The translations under genes were made by a program, and so were the position numbers. A stretch of 7,868 nt of DNA from Anaerolineales bacterium UBA5069 (GTDB lineage: Bacteria; Chloroflexota; Anaerolineae; Caldilineales; Caldilineaceae): NCBI GenBank assembly GCA_002415895.1, contig DIAV01000217.1, positions 15,859 to 23,726 on the forward strand. Reading direction: 5' to 3'. Positions 1-4,557 of the stretch are shown here, in pieces. Every line of letters begins with the position of its first letter. Position 1 is the first letter of the stretch. Under the pieces are notes generated by a model. The model saw only the letters and a list, made by a program, of their open reading frames with translations. It made no database searches and was not told the DNA's origin.

Positions 1-281
1 GCCTCGGCAATGGCGTGGCGCGTGACATCGTCCACCGTGGGGCCAAGCCCACCCGTGACAATAATCACATCGCTGCGTGCAATGCCCGCCTCGATCACTC
101 CTCTAATGCGCGCCAGGTTATCGCCGACGGTCGTCTTGTAATAAAGATTAACGCCCGCCTCGCGTAGCTGCTGCGCAATCCACGCCGCGTTCGTATCCAC
201 AATCTCGCCGAGCAGGATCTCTGTGCCCGTGGTCACAATCTCGGCCACAAGGCTGCTCTGCGGCAGCGCGTCATCCGCCAT
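1..281 (-). CDS. cinA: CinA-family protein, N-terminal part (runs off left edge)
   Basis: Translating the minus strand from the ATG at 281 gives 93 codons that stay open to the window edge, so only the N-terminal part is present. It matches the start of CinA (competence/damage-inducible protein A; in many bacteria an NMN deamidase and/or ADP-ribose pyrophosphatase of pyridine nucleotide recycling). Visible motifs of the molybdopterin-binding-like (MoCF) fold are TGTEILLGEIVDTN at residues 18-31 and VTGGLGPTVDDVTRHAIAE from about residue 75. Most CinA proteins start almost directly at the first strand; here about 12 extra residues (MADDALPQSSLV) precede it. The purine-rich GAGGTGAG just upstream could serve as ribosome binding site, but it sits very close to the ATG, and a GTG two codons earlier (287) is also in frame. 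The C-terminal amidohydrolase domain, if present, lies outside the window. It is transcribed in the same direction as the CpXC gene, 119 bases away. Confidence 0.93.
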   Translation of the reverse strand, partial: MADDALPQSSLVAEIVTTGTEILLGEIVDTNAAWIAQQLREAGVNLYYKTTVGDNLARIRGVIEAGIARSDVIIVTGGLGPTVDDVTRHAIAE

Positions 282-400
282 ACTCACCTCGACCGCCGGT
301 TAACAATGATTCATCACTGATCGAAAATTACAGCAACAGCATAATTGTGCGTCCCGCACATGTGCCGGACGCACCTCATACGTTTACGCGCCTTGGCACC
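282..400. other. Intergenic spacer between CpXC gene and cinA
   Basis: This spacer contains the downstream hairpin of the CpXC gene (347-374) and an AT-richer stretch (about 300-345) that should carry the cinA promoter on the minus strand. A TTGCTG at about 330-335 could be a -35 box, but I see no convincing -10 partner at the right distance, so no promoter is called. Confidence 0.5.
347..374 (-). terminator. Inverted repeat after CpXC gene, possible terminator
   Basis: GTGCGTCC (347-354) is the exact reverse complement of GGACGCAC (367-374), and the 12-base loop itself contains the palindrome GCACATGTGC, so the hairpin can extend. It lies 27 bases past the stop codon of the CpXC gene on the minus strand, where a terminator is expected. 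On that strand the stem is followed by AATTATG rather than a clear T run, so it is not a textbook intrinsic terminator. It could instead be an RNA-stabilising 3' hairpin or a protein binding site. Confidence 0.4.
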
Positions 401-2005
401 CTAAATCTTAAGCGCAACCTGGCCGCGCACCTGCTTCACGCGATCCGCCAACTCATTGCGCCCCGATTCGCGCATCTCGGCCTCCATGGAACGCATGGAC
501 TCAACCAATGCCGGCGTCAGTGCGTCGCGATTCTGGTCCAGCATGGCATTGAGCGCGGCCTTGTCGGTGGCCACGCCCAGCAGCCGGTTGACCAACTGGA
601 GTTCGGGCGGCAGCCCTTCCTGCAGGAGTTCCATGGTCGCGTCGTACACCGCCTGCAAGCGACGCACTGCGCCCGTACTGTTGTTCTTTTGCGCCTGCTG
701 GATATTGGCTACCAGCAGCGACAAAAACATTTCGTCAATGAATTGGGCGTTTTCGTGCAGGGCAACGTTCAAGTCCGGCGCCTGCAAAATCTGTGCCAGC
801 ACTTCCTGCGCCTGCTGCATCCCCTGCTGGCGGCTCTCCTGCATCTGCTGCTGCACCGACATGACAATTTCGCGTATCTCTTCAAGCGCCTGCGTCTCGG
901 CTGCGTCTTCCGTTTGCTCCAGCCGCGTCGAGACTTCAAGCAGGAACTGGTAATCGAAGAGGGTGGGCACGCCCATCATCACGGCAGCGCCTACGTCGCG
1001 CCCTTCCGGCTCCAGCCACTGCGCCAGCAACATGGAAACCAGTTCGGCGTGCGTGGTATCGGGCTGAATCTGTTTCAGGAAGTTGGCAATGCGCTCCTGC
1101 TGCGCGGCCACTTCCTTGCCGGCAGGAGTGAGTTCGAGCAGTGCCTCGCGCAATTGCATAAAGCGCTCGCCCTCGGCCTCCTGCCCTTGCGCGTTAAGCA
1201 TCATCATCAGCCGATCAAAGAGCACAAAGAACTGGCGGTCAATGAGGTCGCGGCTGCGGCCAACAGCAATTTCCAGCGCCTTGCGATCATCCGCCAGACC
1301 CAGCAAAGATTGCATGAGTTCGGTCTGCGCGCGCTGGCGGCGGATCATTTCGGCGGTAACGCCTTCAAATTCCCACAGTTGTTCCGAAAAGCGCTGCCAA
1401 TCCTGATACTGCTTCGGCTGGAGCAGATAACCCTTGCGCTCCTCCTGCGGCAGTTTGCGCATAAGCGCCTGCGTCATTTCGCCAATCACCTTCTGCTGCT
1501 GCACGTCATTAATGCGTGCTTCAGCCGGAATCATCACCCCCAGCCACTGCTTCTCGGGCACATGCACCATCAGCGGCGCGCTGATCTGCCCCCCCGTTCC
1601 ACATGCCGAGCAAACCGCGCTGTTGATCTGCCCACCCAGCAACGGCTGTTTGAGCTCAGGGTTTGCCCCCAGATCGATAATCGAAAAGACCGGCACCACA
1701 TAGGGTGTGCCGCAATTGGGGCACTGCACCTGTGCGCTCTGCGGCGGAAAGAGCAACTCGTCGGCAGAAATGCGCCGAGCACCGCGCGCTGCGCCACTCG
1801 GATCGCCCTGCGGCGCGCGGCCCGCACTCTCTTCCGATGCAGCCTGTGCTGCCCCCTCCGCTGCCGCAGGCTGTGCCGGCGCGGATTCCTTCCTGCGCCC
1901 TGCGCCCGGCGGCAAAATCAGGCCGGAGCCGCCGCTCGTCTTGCCGCCGTCATCAGGCGGCGAACCTGCGCTCTTGCCACCTGGGAGTATCAATCCGCTC
2001 ATCAT
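401..2005 (-). CDS. CpXC zinc-ribbon domain protein, function unknown
   Basis: 534 residues if started at the ATG at 2005; the frame stays open to a TTG at 2062, but the two adjacent ATGs at 2005 and 2002 are preceded by AGAAGG and AGGTG and give the natural N-terminus MMSGLILPGGK. Layout from that start: a disordered Gly/Ser/Pro/Ala-rich N-terminus (1-80) that contains the motif SGLILP twice (about residues 3 and 27); a zinc ribbon with CPNC at 95-98 and CSAC at 132-135, with a Pro-rich surround as in CpXC domains; then about 370 residues rich in Gln, Glu, Leu and Met, predicted to be mostly helical, with stretches such as VQQQMQESRQQGMQQAQEVL that could form coiled coil. There is no signal peptide and no membrane segment, so it is probably cytoplasmic. 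CpXC proteins have no well-defined biochemical role; metal binding through the four Cys is inferred from family knowledge. It stands alone, 225 bases from the upstream isomerase gene. Confidence 0.85.
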   Translation of the reverse strand: MMSGLILPGGKSAGSPPDDGGKTSGGSGLILPPGAGRRKESAPAQPAAAEGAAQAASEESAGRAPQGDPSGAARGARRISADELLFPPQSAQVQCPNCGTPYVVPVFSIIDLGANPELKQPLLGGQINSAVCSACGTGGQISAPLMVHVPEKQWLGVMIPAEARINDVQQQKVIGEMTQALMRKLPQEERKGYLLQPKQYQDWQRFSEQLWEFEGVTAEMIRRQRAQTELMQSLLGLADDRKALEIAVGRSRDLIDRQFFVLFDRLMMMLNAQGQEAEGERFMQLREALLELTPAGKEVAAQQERIANFLKQIQPDTTHAELVSMLLAQWLEPEGRDVGAAVMMGVPTLFDYQFLLEVSTRLEQTEDAAETQALEEIREIVMSVQQQMQESRQQGMQQAQEVLAQILQAPDLNVALHENAQFIDEMFLSLLVANIQQAQKNNSTGAVRRLQAVYDATMELLQEGLPPELQLVNRLLGVATDKAALNAMLDQNRDALTPALVESMRSMEAEMRESGRNELADRVKQVRGQVALKI

Positions 2006-2068
2006 GCACCTGTGCCCTTCTGTATGTAATCGCTCTGCAAGCTTTATGAATAAGTCAACCAACGGGGC

Positions 2069-2083
2069 CGCAGCCAGGCTGCG
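2069..2083 (-). repeat. Palindrome in the CpXC gene leader
   Basis: CGCAGCC and GGCTGCG flank a single central base, and GGG/CCC can extend the pairing past one bulged base. If transcription of the CpXC gene starts near 2091, this hairpin lies at the very 5' end of its leader, about 65 bases before the ATG. It could stabilise the mRNA or affect translation; alternatively it is a DNA operator. Confidence 0.35.
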
Positions 2084-2097
2084 CCCACCAAACCTGA

Positions 2098-2103
2098 ATT
2101 ATA
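2098..2103 (-). promoter_or_regulatory. Candidate -10 box for the CpXC gene
   Basis: The minus strand reads TATAAT, a perfect sigma-70-type -10 hexamer, about 93 bases upstream of the CpXC start. The expected start of transcription is near 2091. No good -35 box lies 16-18 bases upstream; a TTGACG is present but only 7 bases away, too close to act as its partner. Called on the -10 match and position only. Confidence 0.4.
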
Positions 2104-2198
2104 GCCCACGCGTCAACCCTACAGAGAATGGCAAGGATGCGGGTCGCTGCATATCAGCGCAAGGAGTGATGGTTGAGGTAGAGCCATTGCATTGCGCA

Positions 2199-2232
2199 CA
2201 CTATTTTCAATTGTCCACTATTTTCAATTGTC
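2199..2232. repeat. Tandem duplication of a 17-base unit
   Basis: The unit CACTATTTTCAATTGTC occurs twice in direct succession with no mismatch (2199-2215 and 2216-2232). It is much more AT-rich than its surroundings. The stop codon of the isomerase gene (TGA on the minus strand, 2233-2231) overlaps the end of the second copy, so the repeat forms the immediate 3' untranslated region. Each unit contains the palindrome CAATTG. It could be a small slippage product, the remnant of a larger intergenic repeat, or a pair of binding sites. Confidence 0.8.
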
Positions 2233-3031
2233 AATGATCTATCTTTGGTCTTCCGCTCTGCGCCCACCCCGCCTCCACCAGTTCGCGACAGCCCTGCACC
2301 CAGCGCCGGTCGGCCCCAAGCACAAGGCTGAAATCGCCGCTGTAGCCAAACGCTTTGAGTTCATGCAGCGTATGCACCAGGTCAATGCCACCAGCAGCCG
2401 GCGCGCCGAAGGGAAGCCGCTGATCGGCGGAGCCGTCGTTATCGCTGAGCCGCACATGGCGCAGGCGATCGGCAAATGCAAACAGGTAGTCGCGCACAAG
2501 GCTGCGCGCGGCGCCCACGTTCAGCCGCCCCACGTCCAGCGCAAGCTCTGCCTGCGGCGCGCGCTTGAAGATTTCGCGCAGGTATTTCGGCTCGTGTTTG
2601 CTATGCAGCCCATTCTCCAGCGCCACCTGTACACCCCGCTCTGCGCCGTGGCGCACAAGGATTTGCAACAGTTGGTTATACGCCTCATAACCGGCAGCAT
2701 CGGGCCATGCGTGCGGCCACCCCTTGAAGGGGAACGTGCAGAGTGGCGCGCCCACAACCTGCGCCACGTCCAGCGTGCGCCGCAGTTCGTCCAGCGCGGC
2801 CTGGCGCACAATGGGCGAGGGGCTTTCCACAGGCAGGTAGTCCGCCGCGCGGCAGATCACCGCCAGCCCGTTGTCCTGCAATTGCGCGGCAACCGCCCGC
2901 CAGTCGCCTCGCTCTGTGGGCGCGTCGGGCGCAGCCACGTGCAGGTCAAAGAGCGTGTACCCATTGACGGCGGCCCAGGCAATTTCGTCAGTCAGCGCGC
3001 GCCCCTGCGCGTTCTGCACTCCTACTCGCAT
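2231..3031 (-). CDS. Sugar phosphate isomerase/epimerase-like TIM barrel
   Basis: 266 residues, the usual size for the xylose-isomerase-like TIM-barrel (AP endonuclease family 2) superfamily, whose members isomerise or epimerise sugars and sugar-like compounds with a divalent metal. Visible family landmarks: VALENG (137-141, metal Glu139), LALDVGRLN (163-171, Asp166), RHVRLSDNDG (191-200, His192 and Asp197) and GGIDLVHTLHELKAFGYSG (214-232) before the last strand. The final strand, where many relatives have SLEL with a metal-binding Glu, reads SLVLG (235-239), so this ligand seems to be replaced by Val237. The start ATG at 3031 begins the first strand directly (MRVGVQNAQG) and has AGAAGAG about 6 bases upstream. 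It is probably cytoplasmic. The substrate cannot be told from sequence. An inverted repeat 32 bases upstream may be its operator. Confidence 0.87.
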   Translation of the reverse strand: MRVGVQNAQGRALTDEIAWAAVNGYTLFDLHVAAPDAPTERGDWRAVAAQLQDNGLAVICRAADYLPVESPSPIVRQAALDELRRTLDVAQVVGAPLCTFPFKGWPHAWPDAAGYEAYNQLLQILVRHGAERGVQVALENGLHSKHEPKYLREIFKRAPQAELALDVGRLNVGAARSLVRDYLFAFADRLRHVRLSDNDGSADQRLPFGAPAAGGIDLVHTLHELKAFGYSGDFSLVLGADRRWVQGCRELVEAGWAQSGRPKIDH

Positions 3032-3062
3032 CGCATGCTCTTCTCATTGCGGCTGTCGACTA

Positions 3063-3092
3063 TTGAGCAAAAATGTGGTCAATTTTGCTCAA
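3063..3092. promoter_or_regulatory. Inverted repeat, likely operator
   Basis: TTGAGCAAAA (3063-3072) and TTTTGCTCAA (3083-3092) are exact reverse complements separated by 10 bases, giving half-sites two helical turns apart, typical of a dimeric helix-turn-helix regulator. The site ends 4 bases before the -35 box of the plus-strand promoter and begins 32 bases before the isomerase ATG on the other strand, so it could control either or both. As RNA it could also form a 10-bp hairpin in the isomerase leader. The regulator is unknown and not encoded next to it. Confidence 0.6.
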
Positions 3093-3096
3093 AGTA

Positions 3097-3126
3097 TTGA
3101 CAGCCATTGGAATTCTATTGTACAAT
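3097..3126 (+). promoter_or_regulatory. Sigma-70-type promoter of the small RNA
   Basis: TTGACA (3097-3102) matches the -35 consensus exactly, and TACAAT (3121-3126) matches the -10 consensus at five of six positions, with an 18-base spacer. It is the best promoter in the window. The expected transcription start is near 3133. It points to the plus strand, away from the isomerase gene and towards the 3' end of the O-methyltransferase gene, where no plus-strand gene exists. Confidence 0.75.
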
Positions 3127-3132
3127 TGCCTG

Positions 3133-3268
3133 CAGTGGCAGGGATGGGGCGCGGGTACGGCTCCATTGTTCGGCCGCTACAGGCCGCGGTCGCACGCGCA
3201 TCACCACCTTCCCAGTTTAGAGGAGGCTTCGTCATCGGAGCCTCCTCACAAACTGGAGAGGTTTTTTT
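3133..3268 (+). ncRNA. Putative structured small RNA, about 136 nt, unclassified
   Basis: The call rests on a strong promoter ending at 3126 and a strong terminator ending at 3268, with no credible reading frame between them. The body can fold: GTGG (3135-3138) with CCAC (3204-3207), GAT (3143-3145) with ATC (3200-3202), GCGCG (3149-3153) with CGCGC (3195-3199), and an inner hairpin CGGCC (3171-3175) with GGCCG (3182-3186). The second domain is the terminator hairpin. I looked for SRP RNA, T-box and tRNA features and found none; 6S RNA cannot be excluded by eye. It is complementary to the spacer between the O-methyltransferase and isomerase genes, so it could act in cis on a read-through transcript, or in trans, or bind a protein. 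Function is unknown; start and end are approximate to a few bases. Confidence 0.6.
3206..3268 (+). terminator. Strong rho-independent terminator of the small RNA
   Basis: The stem is built from GAGGAGGCT (3220-3228) with AGCCTCCTC (3239-3247), extended outward by CCAGTTT (3212-3218) with AAACTGG (3250-3256) and then ACCTT (3206-3210) with GAGGT (3258-3262), with one mismatch and a small internal loop. The stem base runs directly into seven Ts (3262-3268). On the minus strand the stem is not followed by Ts, so it does not look like a terminator for the O-methyltransferase gene, whose stop is 14 bases away. Confidence 0.85.
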
Positions 3269-3282
3269 GTGCCTTGCGCGCT

Positions 3283-3966
3283 TCATTCCCCGTTGTACCG
3301 CGCCACCAGTACGCCGTCACGCAGGGGCACAATCACAGGCGTCCACGTTGCGCCTGTGTTGACCATCTCTGCCAGCTTGCGAATCGCGCGCGTCTCCGCA
3401 TCCATTTCGTCCATGTTCCACAAGCGACCATCCCACAGCATGTTGTCCACAATCAGCACCCCGCCTCTGCGCAGCTTGCGCTGAATTTCACCCATTGCGT
3501 CGGGGTAGCCTTCCTTGTCAATGTCCATGAAGATGATGTCGAAGGGGCCATCCGTCATTGTGAGCGCCTCAACCGCCTCGCCCGTGTGATAGTTGACAAG
3601 GTCGTTGAAGCCCATCGCCTCCATATGCTTGTGCGCCAGCGCAGATGCTTCCACGTCCCACACAGTGTGGTGGACGACAGGGCCAGCGCTACTCTTGTGG
3701 CCGTCGCGCACATTTTCGCGCACTGCCTGCGCAAACCATGCCGTGGAATAACCATAGCCCGACCCCAGCTCAAAGATGCGCGTCGCTCCTGTCAGACGCG
3801 CGACCAAATAGCAGAGCTGCCCCGCGAGTGGCCCAATAATCGGGAAATCGTGCTCCTCGGCATAGGCCTCCATAGCCGCCAGTTCGGCAGGGCGCGCCGG
3901 CATAATCTTCTCAAGGTAGCTGTTCATCTTCCAGAAGTCGACAACGGCTGTCTCATGTTCGTACAT
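3283..3966 (-). CDS. SAM-dependent O-methyltransferase, catechol/caffeoyl-CoA type
   Basis: 227 residues, the normal size of the bacterial class I O-methyltransferase family 3, which transfers a methyl group from S-adenosylmethionine to a hydroxyl, usually of a catechol-like substrate, using a divalent metal. Visible motifs: IFELGSGYGYSTAWFA (64-79, SAM-binding motif I), FDIIFMDIDKEGY (142-154, with Asp148 as expected metal ligand) and GGVLIVDNMLWDGR (168-181, Asp174 and Asn175 as further metal ligands). The C-terminal strand VPLRDGVLVARYNG is also typical. It has no signal peptide and is probably cytoplasmic. The start at 3966 is preceded by AAAGGG at a suitable distance. It is divergent from the small membrane-protein gene and 251 bases from the next minus-strand gene, so it is probably transcribed alone. 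The substrate is not known; a small-molecule target is inferred from the family. Confidence 0.9.
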   Translation of the reverse strand: MYEHETAVVDFWKMNSYLEKIMPARPAELAAMEAYAEEHDFPIIGPLAGQLCYLVARLTGATRIFELGSGYGYSTAWFAQAVRENVRDGHKSSAGPVVHHTVWDVEASALAHKHMEAMGFNDLVNYHTGEAVEALTMTDGPFDIIFMDIDKEGYPDAMGEIQRKLRRGGVLIVDNMLWDGRLWNMDEMDAETRAIRKLAEMVNTGATWTPVIVPLRDGVLVARYNGE

Positions 3967-4006
3967 GCGCTTGCCCTTTCTGTTTCTTTGGCATGATCAT
4001 TCTCTC

Positions 4007-4020
4007 ATCTGCAGGCAGAT
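4007..4020. promoter_or_regulatory. Short inverted repeat at the expected start of the O-methyltransferase transcript
   Basis: ATCTGC and GCAGAT flank two bases (AG). If the promoter at 4022-4050 is right, this palindrome covers the transcription start, a classic repressor position. A second perfect palindrome, GCGTCGACGC (4044-4053), overlaps the -35 box. Both are short enough to arise by chance in GC-rich DNA. Confidence 0.3.
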
Positions 4021-4021
4021 T

Positions 4022-4050
4022 ATTCTAGCACGCACGCTTGAACGCGTCGA
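4022..4050 (-). promoter_or_regulatory. Candidate promoter of the O-methyltransferase gene
   Basis: On the minus strand TCGACG (4050-4045; four of six to the -35 consensus) is followed after exactly 17 bases by TAGAAT (4027-4022; five of six to TATAAT). Transcription would start near 4015, leaving a leader of about 50 bases before the ATG at 3966. Confidence 0.45.
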
Positions 4051-4120
4051 CGCAGAGCGAAAGCAGCTTGCAGTCAGGACGTGGTGCGCGCACGATGAAC
4101 CCTGATAGCGCAGCAAACGT

Positions 4121-4126
4121 TATAAG
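4121..4126 (+). promoter_or_regulatory. Candidate -10 box of the small membrane-protein gene
   Basis: TATAAG matches the -10 consensus at five of six positions, 42 bases before the ATG at 4168. I find no good -35 box 16-18 bases upstream, so this is a weak call supported mainly by its position. Confidence 0.3.
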
Positions 4127-4167
4127 CGTGTAAATCGTTGCGCAGTCGTACTGTGAAGGAGCTATCC

Positions 4168-4413
4168 ATGATCAACAACAAACGTCTGCTTTGGGGAATC
4201 GGCGCTGCCGTCTTCCTGGTTAACGCCATTGTGGCCTATGTACTCATGCAAAAGCGGCGCGCGGCCCGCAAGCGCACACCATTGCAAAGCGCCATGCAAG
4301 TAGCCGAGGACGCGCTGCAAACAGCCACACAATCTGTTGAGGAAACCGCCGCAGAAGTGGTCAAGGCGTCACGTCGCGGGATTAGCAGGCTGCGCGAAAA
4401 CATCGGCAAGTAA
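4168..4413 (+). CDS. Small single-pass membrane protein, unknown function
   Basis: 81 residues from the ATG at 4168. The frame extends upstream to a TTG at 4138, but AAGGAG at 4156-4161 lies 6 bases before the ATG and fixes the start. Residues about 7-27 (LLWGIGAAVFLVNAIVAYVLM) form one membrane helix. It is followed by a strongly basic patch (QKRRAARKR, 28-36), which by the positive-inside rule places the C-terminus in the cytoplasm. Residues 40-65 are Ala/Glu/Thr/Gln-rich and likely an amphipathic helix or coiled coil, and the tail is basic again. The layout resembles YtxH-like or other small stress/envelope anchor proteins, but no family motif is recognisable and I do not assign a function. 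It precedes the polysaccharide cluster, but a strong hairpin lies between them, so it is probably a separate transcript. Confidence 0.75.
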   Translation: MINNKRLLWGIGAAVFLVNAIVAYVLMQKRRAARKRTPLQSAMQVAEDALQTATQSVEETAAEVVKASRRGISRLRENIGK

Positions 4414-4414
4414 T

Positions 4415-4441
4415 CCGCACGTGTGCGGCCGAAATACGGCC
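4415..4441 (+). repeat. Two overlapping short hairpins after the small membrane-protein gene
   Basis: CCGCAC and GTGCGG (4415-4428) form a perfect 14-base palindrome starting one base after the stop codon. GGCCG (4427-4431) pairs with CGGCC (4437-4441) and shares two G with the first, so the two cannot form at once. They stand just upstream of the larger hairpin at 4448-4489. Confidence 0.45.
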
Positions 4442-4447
4442 CACTTA

Positions 4448-4489
4448 CGACAGAGCGAGCCTTCCAACGATGAAAGGCTCGCTTTGTCG
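4448..4489 (+). terminator. Long hairpin, probable terminator between small gene and polysaccharide cluster
   Basis: The 16 bases at 4448-4463 pair with 4474-4489 around a 10-base loop, with a single G·T pair; the core is AGCGAGCCTT/AAGGCTCGCT. There is no long T run: the only Ts (4483-4485) are inside the stem. So it may terminate weakly, act in both directions, or protect the 3' end of the mRNA. Its place, 35 bases past a stop codon and before a new promoter, favours termination. Confidence 0.55.
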
Positions 4490-4523
4490 CGTCTGCGCCC
4501 GTATGCATCTTGCTTTCACCAAG

Positions 4524-4551
4524 TTGCAGTCCCCCGCCTTTCTGCTACGAT
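4524..4551 (+). promoter_or_regulatory. Candidate promoter of the polysaccharide cluster, giving a leaderless mRNA
   Basis: TACGAT (4546-4551) is a five-of-six -10 box; TTGCAG (4524-4529) with a 16-base spacer is a weak -35. The usual start of transcription, 7 bases after the -10 box, falls on the A of the ATG at 4558. There is no purine-rich ribosome binding site in the preceding bases, which fits a leaderless transcript. Confidence 0.45.
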
Positions 4552-4557
4552 ACACGC

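Larger units (their letters stand above)
2063..2230. other. Intergenic spacer between isomerase and CpXC genes
   Basis: No gene is supported here. Reading right to left it holds a 17-base tandem repeat at the isomerase stop codon, a perfect TATAAT on the minus strand (2103-2098) and a GC-rich palindrome in what would be the CpXC 5' leader. The short frames that cross it are extensions of antisense frames and lack independent support. Confidence 0.6.
3032..3282. other. Intergenic region with regulatory sites and a plus-strand small RNA
   Basis: The gap lies between two minus-strand genes. From left to right it holds the isomerase leader, an inverted repeat (3063-3092), a plus-strand promoter (3097-3126), a structured transcript and a strong plus-strand terminator (3206-3268). 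The part 3040-3127 is clearly more AT-rich than the flanking genes. No protein frame here has a ribosome binding site or recognisable product. Confidence 0.7.
3967..4167. other. Divergent promoter region
   Basis: This 201-base gap separates the minus-strand O-methyltransferase from the plus-strand small membrane protein and should hold both promoters. It contains three short palindromes (3993-4000, 4007-4020, 4044-4053), a candidate minus-strand promoter (4022-4050) and a candidate plus-strand -10 box (4121-4126). No gene is supported here. Confidence 0.6.

Noticed and set aside
347..2029. 560-codon open frame on the plus strand, longer than the real gene beneath it
   Set aside because: It is antisense to the CpXC gene, rich in His, Leu, Arg and Gln as expected from the reverse of a GC-rich gene, and has no recognisable motif, while the minus strand has a zinc ribbon and a ribosome binding site.
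2192..3100. 302-codon plus-strand frame over the isomerase gene
   Set aside because: The minus-strand frame has clear TIM-barrel motifs; this one has none and starts inside the 17-base repeats.
3150..3210. T-box-like pieces (GGTGG and ACCGCG) on the minus strand
   Set aside because: The T-box core needs these elements almost adjacent; here they are separated by over ten bases, with no terminator on that strand and no aminoacyl-tRNA synthetase or amino acid gene downstream.
3089..3286. 65-codon minus-strand frame in the intergenic region
   Set aside because: It overlaps the terminator and small RNA in antisense, lacks a ribosome binding site and has no protein-like pattern.
3073..3996. 307-codon plus-strand frame starting near the small RNA promoter, with a hydrophobic start
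   Set aside because: Most of it is antisense to the O-methyltransferase, it has no ribosome binding site, it would be cut off by the terminator at 3268, and its ATG lies upstream of the predicted transcription start. The hydrophobic start appears accidental.
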